64,000 nt of DNA from Microbacterium sp. SL75. GTDB lineage: Bacteria > Actinomycetota > Actinomycetes > Actinomycetales > Microbacteriaceae. The notes beneath the pieces were generated by a model. It searched no databases, was not told the origin of the DNA, and saw only the letters and a list, made by a program, of their open reading frames with translations. The DNA lies in contig NZ_CP113067.1 in NCBI RefSeq assembly GCF_026625865.1, positions 310,001 to 374,000 of the forward strand. Direction: 5' to 3'. The position numbers were made by a program, and so were the translations under genes. Of this stretch, positions 1 through 8,377 are shown piece by piece (position 1 is the stretch's first letter; each line of letters starts with the position of its first letter).

Positions 1-125
1 TCGAGCATCGAGGCTTGGGTGGTCTTGCCCGCGCCGTCGCCGCCCTCGAAGGTCACGAACAGGCCGGGCCCCCCGGCCGCAGCCGCCCGGGGGACGGTCA
101 GCGGCCGGGTGCGATCCTCGGTCAC
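1..125 (-). CDS. tmk: Thymidylate kinase, N-terminal part (cut by window edge)
   Basis: Only the first 41 codons are inside the window. The product phosphorylates dTMP to dTDP for DNA synthesis. The visible peptide starts at GTG (123-125) and, after a short Ala/Gly-rich leader, carries FVTFEGGDGAGKTTQ, the typical thymidylate kinase beta-1 strand and P-loop (Gly28 to Thr36). Its start overlaps the topA stop by four bases (GTGA), so it is the downstream partner of topA in a leftward operon, a common actinobacterial arrangement. The identification rests on the P-loop signature and the topA neighbour, because the LID and dTMP-binding regions lie outside the window. Confidence 0.88.
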   Translation of the reverse strand, partial: MTEDRTRPLTVPRAAAAGGPGLFVTFEGGDGAGKTTQASML

Positions 126-2971
126 GACTTCTTCGCCGGCGCCTTGCGCGTGGTCGTGGTCTTGGGTGACGCTGCCGTGGTGGTCTTGGCCGCGGCCGTC
201 TTGGCCGCGGTGGTCTTCGTGGCCGTGGTCTTCGCCGCGGCCGTCTTCGCCGCAGTGGTCTTGGCCGCGGCCGTCTTCGTGGCCGTGGTCTTGGCCGGAG
301 CCTTGCGCGCCGCCGTCTTCTTCGGCGCCGGACCCTTGGCGCGTTTGTCAGCGATCAGCTCGACCGCGCGCTCGAAGGTCAGGGCCATCGCGTCTTCACC
401 GCGGGGAACCGTGGCGTTCGTCTCGCCGTCGGTGACGTACGGGCCGAAACGGCCGTCCTTGAGCTTGAGGGGCTTGCCGCTCACGGGGTCGGCGTCGAAC
501 TCCTTCAGCGCACTGGATGCCCGGCGGGCGCCGTACTTCGGCTCGGCGTACTTCGCGAGAGCCTGCTCGAGTGTGATGTCGAAGATCTGCTTCTCGTCGT
601 CGAGCGACCGTGAGTCGGTGCCCTTCTTGAGGTAAGGACCGAAGCGACCGTTCTGCGCGGTGATCTCGGCGCCCGACTCCGGGTCGGTGCCGACGACGCG
701 CGGAAGCGCCAGCAGTTGCAGAGCGGTGTCGAGATCGACGGTGTCGACCGACATCGACCGGAACAGCGACGCCGTCCGGGGCTTGGGAGCTGCTTCCTTC
801 TTCGCGCCGCGCTTCTTGGGGGCTTCGACGACCTCGCCCGTAGCCTGATCGACCTCTTCGGGCTCCTCGGCATCGACTTCTTGGACGTAGGGCCCGAAGC
901 GACCGTCCTTGACGACGACGAGCTTGCCGTTTTCGGGGTTCTCTCCGAGCACGCGGTCGCCGGCAACCGGGGCGTCGATGAACTCCTGCGCCTTCGCCGG
1001 CGTGAGCTCGTCGGGGGCGAGGTCTTCGGGGATGTTCACGATGCGGGGCTTCGCCTCGGGGCCGGCCGCGGGGTCGGTGACCTCGAGGTACGGCCCGTAC
1101 TTGCCGAAGCGGAGGGTCGCGGTGTCGGTGATGCGCGTGGAGTTGAGCTCTCGAGCATCGATCTCGCCGAGGTTGTCGACGATGTGGCGGAGCCCCACCT
1201 GCTTCTCGGAGCCGAAGTAGAACGACTTCAGCCATTCGGTGCGACGCTGCTCGCCGCGGGCGATGGCATCGAGATCGTCCTCGAGGGCAGCGGTGAAGTC
1301 GTAGTCGACGAGGTCTGCGAAGTGCTCCTCGAGCAGACGCACGACGCTGAAGGCGAGCCAGCTGGGTACCAGGGCCTGCCCGCGCTTGCTGACGTAGCCG
1401 CGGTCGAGGATCACGCCGATGATGCTGGCGAAGGTCGACGGGCGGCCGATCCCCTTCTCTTCCAGCGCCTTGACCAGGCTGGCCTCGGTGTAGCGCGGCT
1501 TCGGAGAGGTGCTGTGGCCCTTGGGCTCGACGTCGCTGACCGACAGCGCGTCGCCCACGGCGACGGCCGGCAGCGACTGGTCCGCGTCGTCGTCGTTGCG
1601 CTTCTCGTCAGCGCCCTCTTCATAGGCCTCGAGGAACCCCTTGAAGGTGTAGACGGTTCCGGATGCCGTGAACTCGGCGACCTGAGCACCCGCCTTCACG
1701 GTGAGGGTGACGGTCGTCGTCTCGTACTTGGCATCCGCCATCTGGCTGGCGACCGTGCGCTTCCAGATGAGGTCGTAGAGCTTCTGCTCGTCGCGGTCGA
1801 GGGAGGAAGCGAGCGAGGCGGGAGTGCGGAAGGTCTCGCCGGAGGGACGGATGGCCTCGTGGGCCTCCTGCGCATTCTTCGACTTGCTCTTGTAGACACG
1901 CGGGTTCGCGGGGACCGCCTTGTCGCCGTAGAGAGAGACGGCCTGCGCGCGCGCCGCCGAGATGGCCTGCCCCGACAGGGCGACCGAATCGGTACGCATA
2001 TAGGTGATGAAGCCCTTTTCGTAGAGTCGCTGCGCGACCCCCATGGCGTGCTTGGCGCTCATCGAGAGCTTGCGACCCGCCTCCTGCTGGAGCGTCGAGG
2101 TCGTGAAGGGGGCACGGGGGCTGCGCGTGCCGGGCTTGGCCTCGAGCTTGGCGACGGTCGCGATACCGGCGGCGGTGATCGCGTCGGCGAGGGCACGGGC
2201 CTGCGCCTCGTCGAGGACCACGACGGCCTTCTTGAGCTGGCCGTTGTCATCGTAGTCGCCACCGCGAGCGATGGGGGCGCCGTCGAGACGGTTCAACCGG
2301 GTGGTGAAGGAGGATCCCGCCTGCGAGGCAAGGGCTTCCACGTCCCAGTACGAAGCGGAGACGAACGCCATGCGCTCCCGCTCGCGTTCGACGACCATGC
2401 GGGTCGCCGCGGACTGGACACGGCCGGCGCTGAGCGCCGTGCCCTCGCGGCCGGAACCGACCTTGCGCCAGAGCACCGGCGAAACGTCCCAACCGTAGAG
2501 ACGGTCGAGGACGCGGCGCGTCTCTTGCGCGTCGACGAGAGAGACGTCGAGCTCGCGCGTGTGCTCCGCCGCTTCCTTGATGGCGTCCTTGGTGATCTCG
2601 TGGAAGATCATGCGACGAACGGGGACCTTGGGCTTGAGAACCTCGAGCAGGTGCCACGCGATGGCTTCGCCCTCGCGGTCGCCATCAGTGGCGAGCAGGA
2701 CTTCGTCGGCGCTCTTGAGCGCTCGCTTGAGCTCGGCGACCGTCTTGGTCTTGCGGTCGTTGACGACATAGAAGGGGTCGAAGTCGTTCTCGACGTCGAT
2801 GGAGTACTTGCCGTACGCCGCCTTCTTGTCGGCCGGGATCTCTTTCTTCGACGCGAGGTCGCGAATGTGACCGACCGAGCTGAGCACCTCGTAGTCGTCG
2901 CCGAGGTATCCCTGGATCGACTTCATCTTCGTCGGAGACTCGACGATGACGAGCTTCTTTCCGTTTGCCAC
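122..2971 (-). CDS. topA: DNA topoisomerase I (type IA)
   Basis: Relaxes negatively supercoiled DNA by cutting and rejoining one strand. The reading frame opens at 3004, but GTG at 2971 is preferred: it follows a GAAAGGA ribosome site and places the toprim motif (KKLVIVESPTK) at the N-terminus, giving 949 aa. The toprim domain occupies about residues 5-120. The catalytic tyrosine is Tyr324 in FITYMRTDS. The C-terminal half has repeated RFGPY-containing topoisomerase repeats instead of zinc fingers, as in actinobacteria. The last ~75 residues are a Lys/Ala/Thr repeat tail, like the basic tail that supports processive relaxation in mycobacterial TopA. It overlaps tmk by four bases. Confidence 0.97.
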   Translation of the reverse strand: MANGKKLVIVESPTKMKSIQGYLGDDYEVLSSVGHIRDLASKKEIPADKKAAYGKYSIDVENDFDPFYVVNDRKTKTVAELKRALKSADEVLLATDGDREGEAIAWHLLEVLKPKVPVRRMIFHEITKDAIKEAAEHTRELDVSLVDAQETRRVLDRLYGWDVSPVLWRKVGSGREGTALSAGRVQSAATRMVVERERERMAFVSASYWDVEALASQAGSSFTTRLNRLDGAPIARGGDYDDNGQLKKAVVVLDEAQARALADAITAAGIATVAKLEAKPGTRSPRAPFTTSTLQQEAGRKLSMSAKHAMGVAQRLYEKGFITYMRTDSVALSGQAISAARAQAVSLYGDKAVPANPRVYKSKSKNAQEAHEAIRPSGETFRTPASLASSLDRDEQKLYDLIWKRTVASQMADAKYETTTVTLTVKAGAQVAEFTASGTVYTFKGFLEAYEEGADEKRNDDDADQSLPAVAVGDALSVSDVEPKGHSTSPKPRYTEASLVKALEEKGIGRPSTFASIIGVILDRGYVSKRGQALVPSWLAFSVVRLLEEHFADLVDYDFTAALEDDLDAIARGEQRRTEWLKSFYFGSEKQVGLRHIVDNLGEIDARELNSTRITDTATLRFGKYGPYLEVTDPAAGPEAKPRIVNIPEDLAPDELTPAKAQEFIDAPVAGDRVLGENPENGKLVVVKDGRFGPYVQEVDAEEPEEVDQATGEVVEAPKKRGAKKEAAPKPRTASLFRSMSVDTVDLDTALQLLALPRVVGTDPESGAEITAQNGRFGPYLKKGTDSRSLDDEKQIFDITLEQALAKYAEPKYGARRASSALKEFDADPVSGKPLKLKDGRFGPYVTDGETNATVPRGEDAMALTFERAVELIADKRAKGPAPKKTAARKAPAKTTATKTAAAKTTAAKTAAAKTTATKTTAAKTAAAKTTTAASPKTTTTRKAPAKKS
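140..345 (-). repeat. Degenerate tandem repeats encoding the TopA basic tail
   Basis: On the plus strand this stretch is a run of near-identical 15-30 base units built on GTGGTCTTGGCCGCGGCCGT. On the coding strand they spell alternating Lys-Thr-Ala blocks (KTTAAKTAAAKTTATKT and similar) at the C-terminus of topoisomerase I. The repetition is at both DNA and protein level, so copy number may vary between strains by slippage. Confidence 0.8.
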
Positions 2972-3031
2972 TGGGGTCCTTTCGTCGATGCACACCATAC
3001 ACACGCCTCCCTGTTCGGGTTCCGGGAGGTC

Positions 3032-3361
3032 TCACGGGCTCGCGGCCGCGGAGGGTCCGGCCCGTGAGCGCGCATCGAATGAAATCCCACCGTACGCCCC
3101 GGCGACGGTGATGGTGGCGATCAGGCCCTCGACATCGCACTCTCGCAGGCTCGCGTCCCCCGCCTTGGCGATGCGGGCGGCCTCGTCGCAGGGCACTCCC
3201 GCCACCGCCCCGCTCGCGGCGTCCGCGGCCGCGAGGGCGGCAGCGTCCGCCGTGCCCGCCAGACGTTGGACGGCGAGCGAGGCCCCGCCGACCACGGCCA
3301 GAGCGGAGACGAGACCCGCGATCACGGCGACCACGCCGACAGTGGTCACCGTGCCGGGCAT
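3032..3361 (-). CDS. TadG/Rv3655c-like pilus-locus membrane protein
   Basis: A 109-aa protein starting at ATG 3361, which overlaps the stop of the upstream TadE-like gene (ATGA). A longer in-frame extension exists but lies inside that gene. Residues ~1-30 form one hydrophobic helix (GVVAVIAGLVSALAVVGGAS). The next segment is Ala-rich (ADAAALAAADAASG), typical of the short 'helicase/secretion neighborhood TadE-like' proteins found last in actinobacterial Tad loci. There are two cysteines (ACDEAA-type and RECDVE positions). Its role, probably as a minor pilin or assembly factor, is inferred from position and topology only. Confidence 0.7.
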   Translation of the reverse strand: MPGTVTTVGVVAVIAGLVSALAVVGGASLAVQRLAGTADAAALAAADAASGAVAGVPCDEAARIAKAGDASLRECDVEGLIATITVAGAYGGISFDARSRAGPSAAASP

Positions 3362-3690
3362 CAGCGACCTCCATCGAGGGCGCACGCCCGGGCGGATGGG
3401 GGCGGGAGGGGAAGCCCCAGCGGCACCGGAACGGAGGCGCGGACGCACACCACTCCTCCGCCGCGGTCCACCGAGGCGGTCGCGCCGACCTCCGCGAGGC
3501 GTGACAGGGCGTCCTCGTCGCCGCGACCGAGGAGTCGGGCGGCCTCGGCCACCGCCTGCTGCACGCGGACGGTGGTCGCCACCGATCCGAGCACACCGAC
3601 GCCGAGCGCGAGCACGAGCAGGACAGCCGGCAGCGCCACGGCGAATTCAGCGGTGGCCGCGCCGCGCTCCCCGAGCTGCGGGATCTTCAC
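3361..3690 (-). CDS. TadE-like pseudopilin
   Basis: A 109-aa protein beginning at GTG 3690 and overlapping both neighbours by four bases. The N-terminus GERGAATAEFAVALPAVLL is the classic TadE signature: a short basic leader, a conserved glutamate at the fifth position of the hydrophobic segment and one transmembrane helix. The remaining ~70 residues are extracytoplasmic and contain two cysteines (CVR and ACALDG). TadE proteins are minor pseudopilins processed by the prepilin peptidase of Flp/Tad pili. It belongs to the leftward tad operon with the ATPase at 4866-5846. Confidence 0.85.
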   Translation of the reverse strand: MKIPQLGERGAATAEFAVALPAVLLVLALGVGVLGSVATTVRVQQAVAEAARLLGRGDEDALSRLAEVGATASVDRGGGVVCVRASVPVPLGLPLPPPSARACALDGGR

Positions 3691-3923
3691 TGAACCGTCA
3701 GTGCACGGCGCACGAGGTCCGTCAGGATCCCGCGTACCTCATCGCTGCGCATGATGACGACGAGTAGTCCCGCGAAAGCGACGGCAGCCATCGTCGCGAT
3801 GGCGTACTCGGCGGTCGCAGCGCCGCGTTCGTCGAGGAACAGGGCGCCGGCGCGAGCGCTCGTGAGGGAGGGCAGGTCTGCGGCGGGTCGAGGGCGGATC
3901 GCGGTGCGAACGAAACGGATCAT
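3687..3923 (-). CDS. DUF4244 protein, Flp-pilin-like
   Basis: A 78-aa protein with one transmembrane segment. A ~33-residue basic and polar N-terminus is followed by LDERGAATAEYAIATMAAVAFAG, which has the Glu-Tyr pair expected after the prepilin cleavage site of Flp pilins. DUF4244 proteins occupy the major-pilin position in actinobacterial Tad clusters, so this is the best candidate for the pilus subunit. Its stop overlaps the GTG of the TadE-like gene. A 37-bp gap separates it from the upstream membrane protein gene. Confidence 0.82.
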   Translation of the reverse strand: MIRFVRTAIRPRPAADLPSLTSARAGALFLDERGAATAEYAIATMAAVAFAGLLVVIMRSDEVRGILTDLVRRALTVQ

Positions 3924-3960
3924 GGATCTTTCCTTCTTCTCGGGGGCGGATGGACGGCGG

Positions 3961-4869
3961 TCACGGCAATGCCGTGGACCGCAGGACGGCGAGCGCGGCA
4001 GGCACGACGGCGATCAACAGGAAGGCGGGGAGTGTGCACACGCCGAGGGGGACGAGCAGTCGTGTAGCCAGACGCGCCGCGGCGACTCGACCGTCGGTCC
4101 GCGCGCGGTAGCGCGCGATCCAGGCATCGCCGCGGAGCAGCTCGGCGGCCGGGACGCCTGCGCGGGTCGCCAGCTCGAGAGTGTCCCTCACCTCGGCGCG
4201 CCCCGTCGGGTCGATTCCGAGGTCGTCGATCACTCCGCGAGCCCGGTCGACGGAGACCCCCGCAGACAGAGCCACCGCCCACAGCTCGGCCTCCAGCCCG
4301 GGAGTCACCCGTGGCGGCTGCGCCCTCCGGGAGAGGCGCCGCATCCAGACGTACGCCGTCGCCATCAGGATGAGCCCGAGGGCCAGGCAGCCTCGTCCGA
4401 ATGGATCTGCGAGCAGGGTGCCGACCGGGTCGAAACCCAGAAGACCACCGAGAGGGATGCCGACGAGGGGCAGCCAGGCGAGGAGGCGGGCTGTCGCAGC
4501 CGGTTCGGCGAGAGCGACGCGCACATCAGCCGACACCTCGGCGGTCTCGCGAAGCGCGCCGACGACCGAGCGGAGGGCGTCGGACAGCGGAGCCCCTGCG
4601 GCCACAGCCACACTCCAGATCGCGGCGAGGCCATGCCAGGAGTCCCCCGCCGCGCGAAGGACGGCACCGACGTCGGCTCCCCGCTCGGCGGCGTCAGCCG
4701 CAGCGGTCAGCGCCGGGTCACCGCCCTCGGCGAGGTATCTCCAGGCGAGAGTCGGGGCGGTTCCGCCCGACAACAGAACGGCGAGACGCAGAACCGTCTC
4801 GATCGGATCAGCTTTCCGCCCGTCGCCACGCGAGTTCCGACGCGTTCGGCCGAGGATCCTGACGTTCAC
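3961..4869 (-). CDS. Type II secretion F-domain protein (TadB/TadC-like, fused)
   Basis: Inner-membrane platform protein of the Tad pilus. GTG at 4869 overlaps the TadA stop (GTGA) and is chosen over an upstream frame that lies inside tadA; it gives 302 aa. Two helical F-type regions are visible, about residues 15-130 (AGAPLSDALRSVVGALRE) and about 190-260 (SAGVSVDRARGVIDDLG). Each is followed by hydrophobic segments near residues 130-175 and at the C-terminus (PLGVCTLPAFLLIAVVPAAL). Classical Tad systems use separate TadB and TadC proteins. A single polypeptide with both halves suggests a fusion or a reduced platform. Confidence 0.85.
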   Translation of the reverse strand: MNVRILGRTRRNSRGDGRKADPIETVLRLAVLLSGGTAPTLAWRYLAEGGDPALTAAADAAERGADVGAVLRAAGDSWHGLAAIWSVAVAAGAPLSDALRSVVGALRETAEVSADVRVALAEPAATARLLAWLPLVGIPLGGLLGFDPVGTLLADPFGRGCLALGLILMATAYVWMRRLSRRAQPPRVTPGLEAELWAVALSAGVSVDRARGVIDDLGIDPTGRAEVRDTLELATRAGVPAAELLRGDAWIARYRARTDGRVAAARLATRLLVPLGVCTLPAFLLIAVVPAALAVLRSTALP

Positions 4870-5846
4870 GCCCACTTCTCCGGTTCGACCCGCAGGCATT
4901 CGTCCCGAAGCACCGGACGACCCCAGCCGGTCACGCGTCGCCGCCCGCCGACACGCTCCACGTGGATGACCGCGCCGATGGCCCCGGCACTCTGGCGCGC
5001 GCAGGTTCTGGCATCCATTCCCGCGAGGGCCCCCAAGGCTTCGAGACGCGTCGCGACATCGACGAGGCTGCTCGCATGGAGGGTTCCCGCTCCCCCGTCG
5101 TGGCCGGTGTTGAGGGCCATGAGCAGGTCCCGGATCTCCTCCCCCCGACACTCGCCGAGGATCAGCCGGTCGGGGCGCATGCGCAGCGCTTCGCGCACGA
5201 GACGGGAGAGAGAGATGCCACCGGCGCCCTCGATGTTGGGTTGTCGCGCCTCGAGCGCGACGTGGTGCGGATGGTCGGGATGCAGTTCCGCAACTTCTTC
5301 GATCGTGATGATGCGCTCCGTCGCGGGGACCCGAGCGAGCAGCGCCGCGAGAAGGGTCGTCTTCCCCGCCCCGGTCGGCCCGGCGATGAGCACGTTCTCT
5401 CGCCGGTCGACGAGGCGCTCCAGCCGCTCCCGCTGACGCGCTGAGAACATGCCCGCACGCTGGAGGTCGCCGAGATCAGGGCCGTCGAACTTCGGGACCC
5501 GCACGGAGATACTCGTCCCGCTCGCAGCCACGGGTGCCAGAACGGCGTGAACCCGCACTCCCCTCTCGAGCCGAACGTCGACGCAGGGCGATGCGTCGTC
5601 GAGATGACGACCCCCGAGCGCGATCAGGCGCACCGCGAGACGGCGCACCTCGGCCTCGCTCGCCAGCCACGACGTCACCCGCTCGACCCCCTCACCCCGG
5701 TCGACGAAGAGTCCCCGGTCGCCGTTCACGAAGAGGTCCGTGACACACGGGTCGTCGAGGAAGGGACGGAGGAACGCCACCGCGGGATCGAGCATGTCGA
5801 CGACCCCGTTGTCGAGGCCGTTGCGGAGTGGGGTGAGGAAGGTCAC
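4866..5846 (-). CDS. tadA: TadA-family pilus assembly ATPase
   Basis: A 326-aa secretion ATPase of the CpaF/TadA (GspE-like) family that powers Flp pilus assembly. The Walker A motif is GPTGAGKTT (residues 156-164). The Asp/Glu-box and Walker B region reads RLILGECRGEEIRDLL, followed by NTGHDGGAGTLHASS with the conserved His. The N-terminal domain is short compared with proteobacterial CpaF. GTG 5846 gives the full frame; ATG 5795 (MLDPAVAFL) is an alternative start. It is first in the leftward operon. No Ssd/TadZ gene precedes it, although this is usual in related loci. Confidence 0.93.
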   Translation of the reverse strand: MTFLTPLRNGLDNGVVDMLDPAVAFLRPFLDDPCVTDLFVNGDRGLFVDRGEGVERVTSWLASEAEVRRLAVRLIALGGRHLDDASPCVDVRLERGVRVHAVLAPVAASGTSISVRVPKFDGPDLGDLQRAGMFSARQRERLERLVDRRENVLIAGPTGAGKTTLLAALLARVPATERIITIEEVAELHPDHPHHVALEARQPNIEGAGGISLSRLVREALRMRPDRLILGECRGEEIRDLLMALNTGHDGGAGTLHASSLVDVATRLEALGALAGMDARTCARQSAGAIGAVIHVERVGGRRRVTGWGRPVLRDECLRVEPEKWA

Positions 5847-5997
5847 GCGACGACCGTAGGGTCACGATGCGACGGTCCGCGGGCCGTCCGAGGCGATCGG
5901 TGGAGGCGGCGTGAACAACCGCTCCTGGGGAGGAACCACCCAAGACGTTTCGGGACAGACCCTCGACAGCGAGGGGCAACAGCACCAAGAAAGAGGG

Positions 5998-6034
5998 GGC
6001 GGCATCCCTACAGTGGGGGGCGAGGGATGCCGCC
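5998..6034 (-). terminator. Hairpin with 12-bp perfect stem
   Basis: GGCGGCATCCCT (5998-6009) pairs with AGGGATGCCGCC (6023-6034) around a 13-base loop. Read leftward, the stem is followed by CCCCCTCTTTCTT, a moderately T-rich tail. It contains the GGATGCC/GGCATCC heptamer. Confidence 0.55.
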
Positions 6035-6045
6035 ACGCGCCGGGG

Positions 6046-6066
6046 AAAAATTGGGGGGCTCCCCCC
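6046..6066 (-). terminator. G-run/C-run hairpin with T-tract on the minus strand
   Basis: A run of six G (6053-6058) faces six C (6061-6066). Read leftward, the stem is followed at once by AATTTTT (6052-6046), the best T-tract of any hairpin in the window. No annotated leftward gene ends here. Confidence 0.55.
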
Positions 6067-6149
6067 GACGCGAGTGCCGGAAGCGATGTTCGGGCGCTAG
6101 CTAGAGTACGCGTGCAAATCAGTCAGGCCAACTCGACCGACCTATTCAT

Positions 6150-6163
6150 GGCGATATATCACC
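6150..6163. promoter_or_regulatory. Candidate CRP/GlxR-type operator upstream of acs
   Basis: GGCGATATATCACC is a near-perfect palindrome and matches the CRP/GlxR pattern TGTGA-N6-TCACA at the GATATATCAC core. It lies 125 bp before the acs start codon. In Corynebacterium, GlxR is known to act on acetate genes; its use here is inferred. Confidence 0.4.
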
Positions 6164-6287
6164 TGTTTCCCATCCACCCCGATCCCATCTATCGGAGGTG
6201 GCCGGTGTCGGAGGCGGTCGATAGCGTGACCGAGGTGAGGACACCGCGCGCAGGTGCGCGGGTCCGTGAACGCGAAGGAGCGCCGCG

Positions 6288-8255
6288 ATGAGCAGCCAGA
6301 TCGATCACCTCCTCAACGAGACCCGCCGGTTCGCGCCGTCGGCCGACTTCGCCGCGCAGGCCGTCGCCGACCGCACCCTCTACGAGCGCGCCGCAGCGGA
6401 CCGCGAGGGCTTCTGGGCCGATCAGGCGCGTGAACTGCACTGGCACACTCCCTTCACCCAGGTGCTCGACTGGTCGAACCCCCCGTTCGCGGAATGGTTC
6501 GCCGACGGAGAGCTGAACGTCGCATACAACTGCCTCGATCGGCACGTCGAAGCGGGCAACGGCGATCGCATCGCTCTGCGCTGGGAGGGCGAGCCCGGCG
6601 ATCAGCGCAACGTCACCTATGCCCAACTGACCGACGAGGTGAAGCGCCTGGCGAACGTCCTCACCGAGCTCGGCGTCGAGCGCGGCGATCGCGTCGCGCT
6701 GTATCTGCCGATGATCCCCGAGGCCATCGCCTCGATGCTCGCCGTCGCGCGCATCGGCGCCGTGCACTCCGTCGTCTTCGGCGGATTCTCGGCCGACAGC
6801 CTGCGTGCGCGTATCGACGATGCCGGCGCCAAGCTCGTCATCACCGCCGACGGAGGATGGCGAAAGGGGAAGGTTTCCCCCCTCAAGCCCGCTGTCGACC
6901 TGGCGCTCGCCGACCGCAACGGCTCCGGTGAGCAAGAGACCGTCGAGCACGTGCTCGTGGTCAAGCGGGGCGGCAACGAGGTCGACTGGTCCGAGGGCCG
7001 CGACCTCTGGTGGCACGACGTGGTTCCGAAAGCCTCCGCCGACCACGAGGCCGAGGCGTTCCCCGCCGAGACCCCCCTCTTCATCCTCTACACCTCGGGA
7101 ACCACCGGGAAGCCGAAGGGCATCCTTCACACGTCGGGCGGGTACCTCACCCAAGCCGCATTCACCAACCGCGTCGTCCACGACGTCCACCCCGAAACGG
7201 ACGTGTACTGGTGCACCGCCGACATCGGCTGGATCACAGGACACACCTACGTCACGTACGGTCCCCTAGCCAACGGCGCGACGCAGCTGCTCTACGAAGG
7301 CACCCCCGACACGCCGCACCCGGGACGCTGGTGGGAGCTCATCGAGAAGCACGGCGTGACGATCTTCTACACGGCGCCGACCGCGATCCGTTCGTTCATG
7401 AAGATCGGGCGCGACGTGCCGCAGAAGTTCGATCTGTCGTCGCTCCGTCTGCTCGGTTCGGTGGGTGAGCCCATCAACCCCGAAGCCTGGATCTGGTACC
7501 GCGAGATCATCGGCGCCGACAAGACCCCCATCGTCGACACGTGGTGGCAGACCGAGACCGGTGCCATCATGATCTCCGCGCTCCCCGGAGTGACCGAGAC
7601 CAAGCCCGGCTCTGCCCAAGTGCCGATCCCCGGCGTCTCGATCGCCGTGGTCGACGAGCAGGGCGAGCCGGTCGGCAACGGCAGTGGGGGCCTCCTCGTC
7701 ATCACCGAGCCCTGGCCGAGCATGCTCCGCGGCATCTGGGGAGACCCCGACCGGTACCGCGAGACCTACTGGGAGAAGTTCGCTGACAAGGGCTACTACT
7801 TCGCCGGTGACGGCGCCCGTCTCGACGACGACGGCGACGTGTGGCTGCTCGGCCGGGTCGACGACGTCATGAACGTGTCCGGCCACCGGCTCTCGACGGC
7901 CGAGATCGAGTCCGCCCTCGTCGGACACGAGGGCGTCGCCGAGGCCGCCGTGGTCGGCGCGAGCGACGAGACCACCGGCCAAGCCGTCGTCGCGTTCGTC
8001 ATCATCAAGAGCCGGTACCTGAAAGAGCACCCCGTCGAGGGCCTCGGCGACGAGCTGCGCACCTGGGTGGGTCAGCAGATCGGTCCGATTGCCCGCCCCC
8101 GTGACGTCTACATCGTCGGCGAGCTGCCGAAGACCCGCTCGGGCAAGATCATGCGCCGACTCCTGCGCGACGTCGCCGAGGGCCGCGAAGTCGGAGACAC
8201 CACCACGCTCGCCGACACGGCCGTCATGAGCGTCATCAGCGCCCAAGTGAAGTGA
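6288..8255 (+). CDS. acs: Acetate--CoA ligase (AMP-forming)
   Basis: Activates acetate to acetyl-CoA through acetyl-AMP, allowing growth on low acetate. At 655 aa it has the family length. The adenylation P-loop LYTSGTTGKPKG is near residue 268, ATP-contact motifs WWQTETG and YFAGDGA follow, and the C-terminal catalytic and acetylation lysine is Lys620 in RSGKIMRR. The start ATG 6288 follows a good AAGGAG site at about 10 bases. The gene is monocistronic, between a long regulatory gap and a strong hairpin. Together with pta-ackA (48783-52156) it gives the cell both the high- and low-affinity acetate routes. Confidence 0.97.
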   Translation: MSSQIDHLLNETRRFAPSADFAAQAVADRTLYERAAADREGFWADQARELHWHTPFTQVLDWSNPPFAEWFADGELNVAYNCLDRHVEAGNGDRIALRWEGEPGDQRNVTYAQLTDEVKRLANVLTELGVERGDRVALYLPMIPEAIASMLAVARIGAVHSVVFGGFSADSLRARIDDAGAKLVITADGGWRKGKVSPLKPAVDLALADRNGSGEQETVEHVLVVKRGGNEVDWSEGRDLWWHDVVPKASADHEAEAFPAETPLFILYTSGTTGKPKGILHTSGGYLTQAAFTNRVVHDVHPETDVYWCTADIGWITGHTYVTYGPLANGATQLLYEGTPDTPHPGRWWELIEKHGVTIFYTAPTAIRSFMKIGRDVPQKFDLSSLRLLGSVGEPINPEAWIWYREIIGADKTPIVDTWWQTETGAIMISALPGVTETKPGSAQVPIPGVSIAVVDEQGEPVGNGSGGLLVITEPWPSMLRGIWGDPDRYRETYWEKFADKGYYFAGDGARLDDDGDVWLLGRVDDVMNVSGHRLSTAEIESALVGHEGVAEAAVVGASDETTGQAVVAFVIIKSRYLKEHPVEGLGDELRTWVGQQIGPIARPRDVYIVGELPKTRSGKIMRRLLRDVAEGREVGDTTTLADTAVMSVISAQVK

Positions 8256-8260
8256 GCTCG

Positions 8261-8295
8261 GATCCCGGATGCCGCGGGCTTCGGCATCCGGGATC
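8261..8295 (+). terminator. acs terminator hairpin
   Basis: A perfect 13-bp stem GATCCCGGATGCC (8261-8273) and GGCATCCGGGATC (8283-8295) with a 9-base loop starts five bases after the acs stop. There is no strong T-tract. The stem carries the GGATGCC heptamer. Confidence 0.75.
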
Positions 8296-8377
8296 TTCCG
8301 GCGAAGTCGAGCGCGGCGCTCTCCGTGGCCGTGCGATCTCGTATTGTGACAGGGGTCGAAACCATTGTTCCGGGGGG

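Larger units (their letters stand above)
5847..6287. other. Long divergent intergenic region between tadA and acs
   Basis: 441 bases with no convincing gene. It holds two hairpins oriented to stop leftward transcription (5998-6034 and 6046-6066), a CRP/GlxR-like near-palindrome (6150-6163) and the acs ribosome site AAGGAG near 6273. The segment 6100-6190 is noticeably AT-richer than its surroundings, as expected for a promoter region. A short leftward transcript ending in the hairpins is possible (see findings). Confidence 0.6.

Noticed and set aside
716..3067. 783-codon open frame opposite topA
   Set aside because: Shadow frame of high-GC DNA; composition is the mirror of the topA codons and it has no ribosome site or family signature.
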